Positions 34,304 to 45,575 of a stretch of DNA of 64,000 nt are shown one piece after another. The DNA lies in contig NC_054390.1 in assembly GCF_001625195.1 (NCBI RefSeq), positions 5,367,222 to 5,431,221 on the forward strand, in the 5' to 3' direction. The notes beneath the pieces are model-generated. The model ran no database searches and was not told the DNA's origin. It worked only from the letters and a program-made list of their open reading frames with translations. The stretch's first letter is position 1. Every line of letters begins with the position of its first letter. The position numbers were made by a program, and so were the translations under genes. This DNA comes from Drechmeria coniospora. Its lineage: Eukaryota; Ascomycota; Sordariomycetes; Hypocreales; Ophiocordycipitaceae.

Positions 34304-35579
34304 GACGAAGTGTTGGAGGTCAATGGGCGGATAGCTTTCGCGTCCGGAACGCGGCTTCGGGGACAATGGGCTCGGCAAGGTGCATGTGCGTTGCGATGGA
34401 CAGCCTGTGGTGGAGAGGAGAGAAGGTGATGGATCAATGAGGATGGGATGGAAGCTGGAAACACCCTGACGGCCACAAGGAAGGCCCTCGGAGCTCTGCG
34501 CTTGTGTAAGTACTTAAGTATGTGCTCGTACTGGAAATCCAACACCAACGATGCTTGTCCCGGTGGGTCAACAAGGCGGCCGCTGGGTGGCTGGACGTGA
34601 GTCGCGAAGGGACGCGCCGGGCGAGGGATAGCGCGTAAATTGGCTTCTGCCCTGAGGCACGGGCCCGCACGACGTTACAAGTACAGTACGGAGTACTGTA
34701 GTCTGTACTTACAGGACCCTGCAAGTAATACAGTACAGCGGAGGAAGTACTTAGTTGCACCGTATTAATTACTGTGCATGCAAGTAGGCACTGTACGGAG
34801 TACGGAGTACAGACTCACAGACTTGCTTCAGCACAGTACTTGTGGGTGGAAATACGGAGTAAGTACTTACTTGCATGTACCCGTGGATGTCCATATCCGT
34901 ATAGGCACGGAGTAGCACAACTACCCCGTACTTGATACCTGAACATTGGCTCACTTACTTACGAGGCATACGGCACTCACTATCTTGCAGCTACATGTAC
35001 TCGTACATCCACTGACGGCTTTGTACAGTCCTTGTTCTGCACAGAGCAGTAAGTACTAGATACCTAGCAATAGTCATTGTACACCGTACTTGGCACTCAC
35101 TTTGAAGTACTAGTGCTGGTATTGTGCTGCAGTATGAGAGTGTCTCATACAAGAATAAGATACGTAGTAGTATCTCATAGTAGAATAAGACAGTATCTCA
35201 TAGTAGAATAGGTGCAATATTAAACAAGTGGTGTACAGCACAAGTCTTGCCGCCACCGTTCTCGGTTGGCTCTGCGCCGTAACCTCCACCAATTCCCTTC
35301 GTCCTGCTCCAGACCAATCGTCGGCCGCCGGTTGGGCAGACACGTCTCTTTAACTTTTTGCCTTCCGCCTGTCGGCCTGTCCAGACGCAAACCACGAAGC
35401 CGTTTACGACGATCGAGCATGTGCGAGGAACGAGAGACGCCGGATTGTCGTGCCTGTTCGCCGAGCAGACGCTGCGTCTGGCATACCTGACTCGACAGGT
35501 CCATCCATCGGTGTTGCACAAAATACCTTCGAACACGACGAGGCAAGACGTGTATACATGCATCCATCCATTCTTCCCT
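34304..35579. repeat. AT-rich GTAC-word island
   Basis: 34670-35110 is dense in TACGGAGTAC, GTACTGTA and ACTTACTT words (for example near 34688 and the tandem TACGGAGTACGGAGTAC near 34796). 35140-35215 holds four tandem copies of a TAGTAGAATAAGA/TATCTCATAGTA unit. 35220-35579 is probably the 3' flank of the oxidoreductase gene. Confidence 0.6.
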
Positions 35580-36783
35580 TCAGATCGGTTTCGGGCGGAT
35601 GACAAACTTCCCCGTGCCCCCCCTCCCCGTCCTGACGGCCTCGCACCCCGTCCGCACCGCTTCCAAGTCGTCGAGGTCGACGCCCCTCACCACCGGTTTC
35701 ACCTTGCCAACCGCCAGAATTTCGCCCGCCTTCTCCAGGTCCTCGCGAATCTGCACGCCTCCGGAGACGAACTCGTACTTGATGTTCGTCCCGCGAAGCT
35801 TCCACCGGTACCACAGCTGGCACAGGTCTAGCAGCAGGCCCAGCAAGCGTGGGAACCTGTCGGCGCCCATGATCTCCCGCATCACCGCCTTGGACGGCAC
35901 GCTCGCGATGGACATGAGGATTCCCGTGTCCGGCTTGAGAAGTGGTATCCCGGCGTCCATGGTCGCGAATGTCGTGTTGTACATGAAGTCGACGCTGCCC
36001 CTCGGCACGAGCTCGTCCAACTTTTGCGTCTTGTAGTCGATGACGAGATCCACAATGCCCGGAAGCAGCCGTTCCACCAGCGGCACCTTTGCCGTCGATA
36101 CCGTCGTGATGATCCGGCTCGCGCCAAAGACCTTCTTGGCCATCTGCACGGCCACCGATCCCGTGGCGCCCAAGCCGGCGGGGACAAACACCGTCTTGCC
36201 CTCGAGGCTCTCGAGACCGCCCAGCTGGAGGCCGCGGCGGATGGTCTGCAGTGCCGTCGTGATAGAGCCGGCCGCCGCTGCCGCCTCCTCGAACGACACC
36301 GATGCCGGCTTCGGCAGAAGGAATCGCTCCTCCGCCACGGCGTATTCCGACGCGAAACCGGGCGGCACGGCCATCCGGAACATGGGCTTGTCCACGCACA
36401 GGCCGTAGACCTCGGAGCCGACATTGAGCGACTTCACTTCGGAGCCGACGGCGACGACGACGCCGGCGCCCTCGAGGCCTATCTTGAAGGGGAACCTGCC
36501 ATCGGCGGTTAGAGGCTGGAGCCCGGAACTGGCCGACCGACCACCCGCAAGGAGGGATCCGGGGGGGGGGGGGGGGACCGACGTACTCTTTCGCGATGAA
36601 TCCCGACATGATGCCCGCCAGTGCCTGCAGCTCTCCTGGGCTGACCGAGGCCGCGCGCACACGAATCAGCACCTGGGTCGGCATCGTTATCTGCGCCGTG
36701 GCCATCTCTTGAACCTCGTAGCCAGCGGGCGTGCATCGCTTCGGTGCGACGAGGGACCGCATCGTCTGCGGTGTGTGTGCCAT
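35580..36783 (-). CDS. MDR-family NAD(P)H oxidoreductase (quinone-oxidoreductase-like)
   Basis: Exons 36783-36587 and 36495-35580, intron 91 bp; product 370 residues. The N-terminal GroES-like domain runs through VLIRVRAASVSPGEL and, after splicing, FIAKEFPFKIGLEGAGVVVAVG. The Rossmann domain has the nucleotide loop GLGATGSVAVQMAKKVFGA and a downstream LVIDYKTQKLDELV. The Cys-rich structural zinc loop of classical alcohol dehydrogenases is absent and no catalytic zinc Cys is visible, so it is a zinc-free MDR member such as a quinone/enone reductase. Substrate is unknown; no biosynthetic cluster surrounds it. ATG 36783 (MAHTPQTMRSL) is first in frame; Met at 36762 is a reasonable alternative. 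The intron contains a 16-G homopolymer (36561-36576, top strand), i.e. C16 in the transcript. Confidence 0.87.
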
Positions 36784-38083
36784 GGCGTGACGTGCATGCA
36801 AGGTCGTGCTGTCCACACGTCCGTCAACCTTCCATTGCCATCCCAAGATGGAACATGGGGAGTGGGCTACGTCACGAATTTATACGACCAAGTAATTCCT
36901 CATTCGTCCCTCGTGTCTCGAGCTGGAGCCTGGCGGCGGCGGACATCGGCGCCGGTGGGGCCGATCGGGGGGTCCGCCCAGCGCCGTCGACGCGCTCTTG
37001 GCCGTCCGTCCTGAATATTACCGCCTATTCTTCCTGGCTGTGTACATGTAATAATACGTGCAAGTACGCAAGTACGGAATACGGAGTACAGCATCTGCGG
37101 AATCGCATCTCGAGTACGGAGTAATACTCTGTACTTGCGTACCATTCCCCCAGGCTAGCGACACGGGCATGTCAAAGTCCACCCACGCCGGCGGAGTTTC
37201 CTCCATGTACTCCGGAGCTCAGGCGGAGAATACCCTGTCGAAGAACACGAGCACGAGTGCGTGTATGCATGGTTACGGCGGCCTTGGTGACGGGTGGCAC
37301 AAACCATCATCACGGCGAACAAACTGTGATTTTCGCCATTCCTGCCATCACCACCTATATCTATCTCCAGGCTTAACTTGCGTCCATCCCGGCACTCTGG
37401 CGTCTCTGTGCAATACAGACATCCATGAGCTAGGGCACGCACGCACGCCGGACATGTCGACGAAGAAGGAATTAAAGGGCAGCTCGCAGGACCAACTTCA
37501 TCTCTTGGCTCGCTCTTCTACTGTACGTACGAAGCTCGAGCGTGCCGTCACAAAGGTAAGCCGCCCCCCCCCCCCCCCTTTCCTACACCCCCTTATGCGT
37601 CCCAACTCTTTTTCCCCTGCTAGACCAAAACAAGCAACAACGCACCGAGGGAGATTTCGCTGGGAAGCTGCCCATTCCCGACAGGCAGGCGCTAGGACGG
37701 GCTGCATTCCGCGACAATCGCTACTCTTCGGCGCCGGACGCCTCGTGCTATCCAATCGAGAAACAAAGAAAGATGGTGACAAAGAATCATATGCTAGCTA
37801 GGGTACAGGCCGCTCCGATTTTCCGGATGGCGGCGGATGATGGATGGACAAAGAAACGCCAATAAATATGCTCAGGCTTATCGGCTGGTGTTTGTGGCCG
37901 CGGCGTGGTGGAAGAAAAATAGACAGATGGAAAGGTATAAGCGTCGTCGACGTGATGGCGCTTCATTAATTCGTCGGCATCATCGACGTAGGATGAGCCG
38001 TGTGTCGGTTCGAGGGGAGGAGAATGCGCGTCGGGTCGTGGAGGGTCAGTCCCGGGCCGGCGGCTGGGTGGCATCGCGTTGCG
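36784..38083. other. Spacer between MDR gene and PNG1
   Basis: Holds the MDR promoter (36784 onwards), a small GTAC-word patch at 37040-37145, a 15-C homopolymer at 37564-37578 and the presumed 3' region of PNG1. No supportable gene; short frames lack codon bias. Confidence 0.5.
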
Positions 38084-39533
38084 TCATGGTTGCTCGCGAG
38101 GGCCCCCGGGCGGTCGAAATTGCCCGTGGCGGGCCTGCTGCTGCGCCAGCATCCACTCGGCGGAGCCCGTCTGTCGTCCGGGCTGCTCCGCCGGCAGCTT
38201 CACGTCCTGGCTGGGCGAGGGAACCGCGCGGCGGCGGGCGTGCGACGAGGCGGAGGAGGCGCCGGGAACGAGGTCGGTGACGGCTTGGGCGATGGAGGCC
38301 ACAACGTAGCCCCGCAGCTCCTTGTCCTCCTGCTGATCCTCCTTTTCGAGTCGGAAGCGCGCGTCCTTGCTCATGTCGGCTCGGCGCAGGTTCTTGACCT
38401 CCTGCATGATGTAGAGCATCACCTCCTCGGGGCAGCGGTGACGCTCGTTGGCCTGCTCGCTCTTGCGAACGTATCGTCGGGTCACGTCGGTGGCGCCGTC
38501 GATGGAGAAGGCGACGCAGTACGACATCTTCTTGCCCCAGCCTTCCGTGTACAGCCGGGGATTGTCCCAGGCTTCCTCGCAGGCGTCGACGTGGACCCAT
38601 CGCTTCTGATGGTCCGAGTAGACCTCGGTCCAGACGTGATCTTCGGCGTTCCAAATCCAACGGACTCGGCCGCCGACGGCACGGCACAGCATGCCGAAGC
38701 AGTTGGCCCACTCGCCCACCCGGCCGCGGCGCGTCTGGAGCAGTCGCCAGACGTCTCCGTATCGCGGGAACCGTTCGTGGGCGCCGCAGTTCTGGGCCGA
38801 GCACCGGTAGAGCTCGACGCGGAGCGCACCGCACGCGCTCTCCTCGGGCGTCGGGGCCGTCATGCCTTGGGCGATGGTGGGCGACAGGCAGACCGGGCAG
38901 GGTGGGTTGTTCACCCAGGTAAAGAACGATCGCTTGAACCATCTGGAAAGGGGGTTAGACGGCAGGGAGCGCGTCGGGGCGGAAGGAGAGCACGTACCGT
39001 AGGAGAGCTCGGATCACGCAGTCCTGGTACCCCCACTCGGGCTTGCGGCCGTCGCCCATGCTCTCGGCCTCGGCCTGCATCACTTGGCTCTCTTCCTCCG
39101 CTTCTCCGTAGATGCGATCGAGGGGGATGGTCTGGAGAGCCTCGTCGAGTAGACCAGGGTTTTCGTACTTTGTCGGCGTCAACGACAGACTGATGAGGAG
39201 GTTGCGGAATTTTTGCGAATCACGATCGGCCGCGTCGGGTGCCGTCGGGATCTTGGGGAGGTGCCTGATGCACGAGTACGAAGGAGGCGTGGCATGTCCT
39301 TGTGAGGGGGTGGCCGGCCCTTGGCCTCTTGCGCAGGCACCGAGCGCTCGCTCGCCCGCATCGGGAGACTGGTGCCCGGGCGTGTGGTGTCGAGAGCAGG
39401 AGCGCAAGTCGTTCATGCGCTTATCTCGCAGGAGACCCTCGAAGCGAATGCGCAGGTCGTGCGCCCACTCTTCGCCATAGTCTTCCGACCGGGACGAGGG
39501 CTCCGGGCTGAACGGGGTGCCTCGACCCGCCAT
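38084..39533 (-). CDS. PNG1: PNG1, peptide N-glycanase-like protein with replaced catalytic Cys
   Basis: Exons 39533-38998 and 38942-38084 (intron 55 bp, GTACGT donor, TCTAACC branch); product 464 residues. The transglutaminase-like core is well conserved: [20 protein letters not shown], zinc ligands CPVC (194-197) and Cys226/Cys231, then [20 protein letters not shown] and [18 protein letters not shown]. The His (281) and Asp (298) of the triad are present, but the Cys expected directly after GEW is Ala258, so deglycosylating activity is not expected. Filamentous ascomycete PNG1 proteins, Neurospora included, are known to share this loss while keeping a growth or polarity role. In yeast the enzyme deglycosylates misfolded ERAD glycoproteins in the cytosol with Rad23. 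The C-terminus is a variable Gln/Pro tail. ATG 39533 (MAGRGTPFS) is chosen over non-ATG extensions. Confidence 0.93.
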
Positions 39534-39696
39534 GGTGAGTGAGGTCGGGGGTGGAGGAGGCCGCACAATCCAACTTGATGGTCGGCGCGCGGGCGAATGG
39601 TGACGTGATTGGCGTGGAATGGATCGAGGGTGAGGGAAAAAGAGAGTATCGAAGGTGAGTGGACGGGCAAGTTTGTCAGGAGAATAGATGTCGAGG

Positions 39697-39770
39697 GAAG
39701 GAGGGGGAGGAGGAAGAGGAGGAGGAGGAGGAGGAGGAAGAGGAGGAGGAGGAGGAGAAGGAGGAGCCGG
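39697..39770. repeat. GGA/GAA polypurine tract upstream of PNG1
   Basis: The top strand is essentially unbroken purine (GGA and GAA triplets) for about 70 bp, about 165 bp upstream of the PNG1 start, and a GTC array follows at about 39909-39930. In the PNG1 sense strand this is a TCC polypyrimidine tract, likely in the promoter or 5' leader; mirror symmetry could allow triplex DNA. Confidence 0.7.
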
Positions 39771-42700
39771 CGGCAGGCGTCGTAGCCGTCTTGTCGAGCG
39801 TCGTCAGCCGGGTGACGGAGGATGGTAGGCACTTGGTTTGGTGAGGCGGTCACGACAGAGGGGAGCGGAGCGGAGGCGAGAGGAGAGGAGGGATCATAGA
39901 TCGGAGGCCGTCGTCGTCGTCGTCGTCGTGTGGAGGGGGGTCCCCGTCGTTCAATCTCGTCTTTGGACGTCGCGGGAGACAAAGTGGAACGGATGAGAGA
40001 GAGGTCTGCTTGTGAGGATGAGGTTGAAAGCGGCGAGCCCGTGGTAGGAAAACACTCGACGTGGCGGTTGAGACGGACGGCAGGAGGCGGATGATGAATA
40101 CCAAGGTAGCAAGCAGGTGAGGGGACGGAGAATGGCGTGGACCGTGGGCGCACACTGCGGCGGGTTCGAGGCAGTTTGAGAGTAGGTGTACTTACGTACG
40201 AGATCGCATGTACCCAGTACTACGGTACATGTACATGTAGTAAGTATGGCAAGTTGGTACATGTAGTACTTACGTACCCCGACGCCCAAGCACGCCCAAG
40301 TGTACAGTAGTCGGGGTACATGTACTGTACATGGATTGGTGGTGCAATGTTCGTGTGTAGAGTGTCGGTAGAGGCCGCGGCATGTACATGTACATGCGCG
40401 ACCATGTGCAGCATTACTTCTAGCGCATCGAGTTGCGTGGCGACTGGACCTCGTGTGCCGTCGCAGCGCTGCGTGCGTGTGCTGGAGAGTGGATCCAAGG
40501 CCTGGGCCGGACCAGCCGCAGGGGAAGGCGTTAGCGGGCAAGCTGTCGTCAGTTCGCTTGTCGCCTTGGCTAGGACTCGTCGATGGCGGTCTGCATACGC
40601 GTCAGCCTTTGGCAGGCCGGCCAATCAGAACGGGCCACAGTGGGGTGGACTGGGTGATGGCGGCCTCGAAAAAAACGGATGGCATTGGCAGGGTACCGCT
40701 ACTTCGGGTCTCGTCACTGCCAGGGTTGCTGCTAATAGTAGGTACGGAGCATTTAACCTGGCACCAAGTACTGGTACCCAGTTCCAGACAACTCAACGCG
40801 CAATCTGTGTTGCCTCGTGCGCCGCAGGATTCCGGGGTGTATTACTTGGTAGGACTGCCTACTCCATACTATTCCTACTATCAATCACTTGTGTTCATTA
40901 GTACACCTACCACGGCACAGCATGGACCGGACCATGTCGCTCGCTCCCAAGTGCAGAGCGCATGTCGACTGCTCATCCTGCTGCGTCGTTCCGATGCCAT
41001 GATGGCCTGCCCATTCTACCGTCCATCTGTTGCTTTTCGTGTTTCATTATAGCCTCGCGCTACAGGCAGGCTGTCGGCCTAGATCTGCCTAGATCTTGAA
41101 AGGCGATTCGAGATTCGACATGCGAGATTCGCGAGGGAGTGTTACTGTACTTTTCGCCTGCTCGCACACGCACAATGTCCTCGCAATGCATACCTGGGTA
41201 CGGAAGCGGGAGGGCACGGCCACCTGGACTCCCGCAAGTCACAGCAGGGATGTGCATTGGGATAGGTACGGATACGATCGTGGTACCTAGGCTCACGACT
41301 ACTTGTGCTGGTCGGGAAGGTAACTATTGGCAGGGAGTAAGTACGTGTACAGTACAGTACGTGCTCGTTGATGCCCAGGTAAGCGTCTCGCAGCCTGCGG
41401 ACGAACCGCTCCAAGCGGCGGCATCCCTACTATTATGGCACCAACCATGACCTAGTACGGGACGCATTTTTCGTGGGAGTGTGCGTGCATCATCGTAGCA
41501 GTATTCATTGCCAGAGAGCGACGGAGAACAGACGTAAGCATACAACAGGAGTTTGCGAACGAGCCCTCGCAGGAGGTACTTTGTTCATGTACTTGAACTA
41601 GCTGGTACAATCTCGGGCTCCACCTTCGACGGTTGCTTCAAGGGGTGATGACGACGCACTAGGCCGTCGATGCCGGCGTACATGTACAGTACACCCAGGG
41701 AGTAGTTTGTATGGAGTCCGGAGTGCTCCGTACATGTACAAGAATTGTATCCTGAACGAGAATAAATAGCTTAAGACAAGTACAGCAGCCTGCAGGTGTC
41801 CACGTAGCAATGTAGGGAGTAATACCGCCAGAGGTCAATGAGATTGCTATAGCCTCTAGTATAATACGCGCAGAGTACCTACTTCAAGTACTGTACTTGA
41901 TCCGTATCTACCGTACTACAGTAGGTACATAGGTATGAGTCGACGAGTACGATTAGTACGTGCGCAAGTATCCGTACTAATAACTTACGTGTTCGGCTTC
42001 CAGCACACCAGCCATGATTGGTGCGAGTGTGTTCGCAGTCGGCCTGCATCTTGAAGAAAATGACTGAATGGGACAAGGAGTATCCGGTCTTCTTTTCACG
42101 CTTGGGAATTCGGATTCTTTGGTTGACATTCGAGGCATTGCCCTGGGGGTGCTGATCCGTCGGCTAGACGCTGTTCCGATTAATCCGCCCGAGGACGGAC
42201 GGCTGCGAGTCATCGATGCATGTCCGCGCGGCAGTCCCTTGTCTCATCAAGGGCAAGCAGACAGCCAAGTACCTACTAGGTACCTATTACTTAGTAGGCA
42301 GTAGGCAAGCAGAGAGCCGGGTACAGGTACAGTACAGGAATAATTGTGTGAGTACGGAGTACATGTACAGTAATTACAGAGTAGGTGCAGGCCACATTGC
42401 TGGGAACGTGCGTGCGAGGTCCACGAACACGTAAGCGCACGACCTGGTAATTACTCCGTACTTACGGAGTACTTATTACATCTACGCTACTCCGTACCTA
42501 GTACATTAAGAACATACAAATATACTGGTACAAGTAATACTCCCTTCAACATGTAAGTATCTTGTACTTCAGTAGCAGCAAAGAGAACTGGGTGGTACGT
42601 ACTCTGTATCCTCCGTGTACAATACTTGTACTTACTGCATATACGTATACTTACTGCTGTACTTGCTTGTAAACACATTACCGTGCTAGCACTCTGGATA

Positions 42701-45575
42701 GTATGTACACTTCAGTGCTGGTGCGGAGAATATGTATTAATACTTTACATGCTACTAGGTAGGTAGTACACAAGAGTACAGAGTACAACGTACACCTAAT
42801 TACCTACAGTAAGTACTTGTATTACTGGCGGCACGTACGGAGTACTTGCTCCATGTACTCATACTCGTGAAATGGATCCAAATCTTCGGGACAGGCGTCA
42901 ACATGGCAAAGGCATTCTCGCCCCCACAAGCTTTGCTCTTGGCAGATTTCGAAGATCAAAAATCCATCCTACATCCATCCTACATGTGCTCATTGAATGT
43001 CAGACGCTTTTGGGAGGGAGACGGCAATGTCGGCTCCCGTGCCTTGCTCCATCTGTGAGGGCCCAGTGTCAGCTGCTGCGGCCTGTGGCTTGCTCGTTGA
43101 TGTGTGGCGCAAGCCGCAAGCGCCGCCTCAGCCTCCTCCTCGTCTTGCCGACAGAAACCATCAACAAACGGTCATCGCCAATGCCGAATGAAGCCTTGCT
43201 TGGCACGCTTCCATTCTCGAAACTCCCCATCAAGATGACCAGACTGATCATTGCTGGTCTTGGCTTGCCGGCAGTGACAGGTACTTTCCTCCAACTCTCG
43301 GCGGCGTCGCTAGAAGGGGACGGAAGCCAAGTTTTCCCCCGCCGCCGATTCGCCACGGAAATTACATTCAAGCCTCCTCGACCAGCATGGCGAACGAGTC
43401 CCCCTGCCGTCTGCATCGGTGGGATCACAGCATCACGGCAAGGGAAAGTTTCGTTCCGACTTCCGAGCAGTGACACGCGGCAACCGGCAACCGGCAACTT
43501 CAACACGAGGCAGCACGGCACGACAGAAGGCTGCATGCAGGCACCTACTCGCTCCGACATGTCATGGCCACTTGGAGAGCCGCATAGCGTACCTTTTCCA
43601 TGCAACCTAGTCACGATGTTGCTTGTGGACGTATCTACAGGTCATATGCTTGCACTATTACTCCGTGGGCCAAGTATGGAGCGACGCCCAATCGTCCCCT
43701 TTCGCTGCTCGGTCCATCGAGTGACATTCATTGATCGTCAACTGAAACCCGAATCCCTCGACGCTCTCTCTCTGTGTGTGTGTTTCTTGCTCATCCTGCC
43801 TGCTTACTCATGTCGACTGCACAGACTCCCACGGGATGCTTCGTCCAATGAAGCGGCCGCAATGCCGCCACGACCAGCCGAGATGTTGGCGATCGGGCAC
43901 GTTATGCCTCCGGGACGCGTCATCGGGTGCCCCCATCACAACTTGCCTGACACGAACGACCATGATTCAGTGGCACAACCATCTCCCAGCAACTCGTACA
44001 GCCAGACGCAACGACTGGTGAAGTGAATGCATGCTGCCTTTCTCATGTACCCATCGTTGACCGAATGCGAGAGTCTGTCAGGTCGGCTCATGCGAGTCCT
44101 GTCTTGACATTCTTTCACTTCCCGAAGCTCCAACGCATGCTTGCGATGCTTGGGCGTATACGGAGTATCCTGTGCATGTATCTCGCACATGCCGCTTGTC
44201 TCGCTTGCAGCATGAGAGAGGACGGGATCGTATTCTCTCCGATGGAGTCCCGTCCGCTGTCGCCTGGGCGCTGACACCCCCCGCCTGTGTCTCGGGAATC
44301 GGGTTGAACCGAACGAGAAATACAAAGGTCCTCTTGTCGCGTTGAAATCTTCCTTGCCCTGTGGATCTGCCGCTGGCTGGCAGCACCAATTGACACAACT
44401 CGGCTTCTAGACCCAACCCTACCTTGGCCCCGAAGACGAGACGATCGTGCGGACGGCTTGGCCCCGGCTGACATCCGATGCAAGTGCTGGTCGTCGTGGG
44501 CGTGCTAGCCTGCACGCTGCTACACCTCAAAGTCATCCGCCTCCTGTAGCACGAGACGAAGGAACCGTCCAGCATTCTAACAGTATTGGTTGCCTGTGGC
44601 GGGAAATCCACTGCGCAAGAGTAGCCTCAGCTGGCGACTGTCTCTTCCGGATATTCGGCCATCGCAGCATATCACCTGAGCCTCGCCCATGATCGCACAC
44701 ATTCTCCTCCATGGCACGCCATCGCCGGCACTTTCTTTTTCTTCTGTACGCATGAAAGTCCTGGGTTCCACCACGAAAACCTTGCTCAACGGCGTGGATG
44801 GGGGTCATCGCCGTGAGGGCGACGGGAAGAGGGGGGGCCGCGCAATCCAGTGCGCACCATCTCGGCCGGCCCAATCTATTTGCACAGGTGATTGGTGTTG
44901 GCCCCTTGGAAGCTCTCGAGCAGTCGTCGCGAACGGAGAGTATGGACGGTAGCAGCTGGCGAATTGAGTTTGTGCAGCTCAGCTGCTTTCGCGTCTGTCC
45001 TGCAGGCATGATTGGGGGGAACAGCCGCGCATAACACCAGAGCTTTGCGTATGTCTCGTCTGGATGGTGTTGTTTCTCTCACAAGCCATCCATTGCCTGC
45101 ATCGTTGGAGTATTGAATATTCCTCGGTGGTAGAATTCGAGCTCCAGCCATCCACAAGTCCGTGAACTTGGTGCGTCCGCTAGACAGAGCCGCAACTCTG
45201 CTTGACTTGCACATTGCTGTTGCAGTGTATCGTCCACTCACGTCGAGACGCATCTCTGATGTGCCTCATAACGCCCTCAAACAGGCGAGGGAAAAATCGG
45301 GTTTCCAAATCATTCAAGCCGATATACTGAGTGCCCGCCTAGACGGGGCAGGATGATGATATCAAAGTACAACAAAATTGTATGAAACCATCGCGCGTCT
45401 GGGCCTCGCCCCCGATGCCATGCGTCATCGGAAGGCCTCGTGTCACCCACAGACGATGATATTGCCCTCCGAGTCATATGCCTTGAGAAAGAGGTCAGGG
45501 AAATGACCATCAACGCTCCTCTCGTGCTCTTCGCCACGGCGTAGCCGCCTCTGTCTGTCGCATCCCTCACTCTTT
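39771..45575. repeat. Six-kilobase gene desert with GTAC-word islands
   Basis: Dense GTAC-word sequence occupies about 40185-40410 and 41860-42860 (for example GTACGGAGTACATGTACAG near 42355, and TTACTCCGTACTTACGGAG near 42463), with scattered motifs at 40735-40900 and 41330-41730. Between the islands composition is more balanced, but no frame except the weak ORF at 42872 is longer than noise. I find no transposon remnants such as terminal repeats, reverse transcriptase or transposase. Confidence 0.6.
42872..44026 (+). CDS. Doubtful orphan ORF, 384 codons
   Basis: An ATG-initiated frame open for 1155 bp. Length alone is the argument for it. Codon third positions are not clearly GC-biased, amino-acid composition (Arg, Pro, Ser, Leu) resembles random translation, frames on the other strand are also open over part of it, and no domain, signal peptide or repeated motif is visible. 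It begins at the edge of a GTAC-word island. I list it so it can be tested; I lean towards it being spurious. Confidence 0.18.
   Translation: MDPNLRDRRQHGKGILAPTSFALGRFRRSKIHPTSILHVLIECQTLLGGRRQCRLPCLAPSVRAQCQLLRPVACSLMCGASRKRRLSLLLVLPTETINKRSSPMPNEALLGTLPFSKLPIKMTRLIIAGLGLPAVTGTFLQLSAASLEGDGSQVFPRRRFATEITFKPPRPAWRTSPPAVCIGGITASRQGKVSFRLPSSDTRQPATGNFNTRQHGTTEGCMQAPTRSDMSWPLGEPHSVPFPCNLVTMLLVDVSTGHMLALLLRGPSMERRPIVPFRCSVHRVTFIDRQLKPESLDALSLCVCFLLILPAYSCRLHRLPRDASSNEAAAMPPRPAEMLAIGHVMPPGRVIGCPHHNLPDTNDHDSVAQPSPSNSYSQTQRLVK

Noticed and set aside
38000..39193. 397-codon top-strand frame
   Set aside because: Antisense shadow of PNG1, whose motifs and splice junction are unambiguous on the other strand.
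44290..44320. Possible tRNA B-box (GGTTCAACCC on the bottom strand)
   Set aside because: Flanking bases do not form a T-arm stem, and no A box or acceptor stem is present at a suitable distance.
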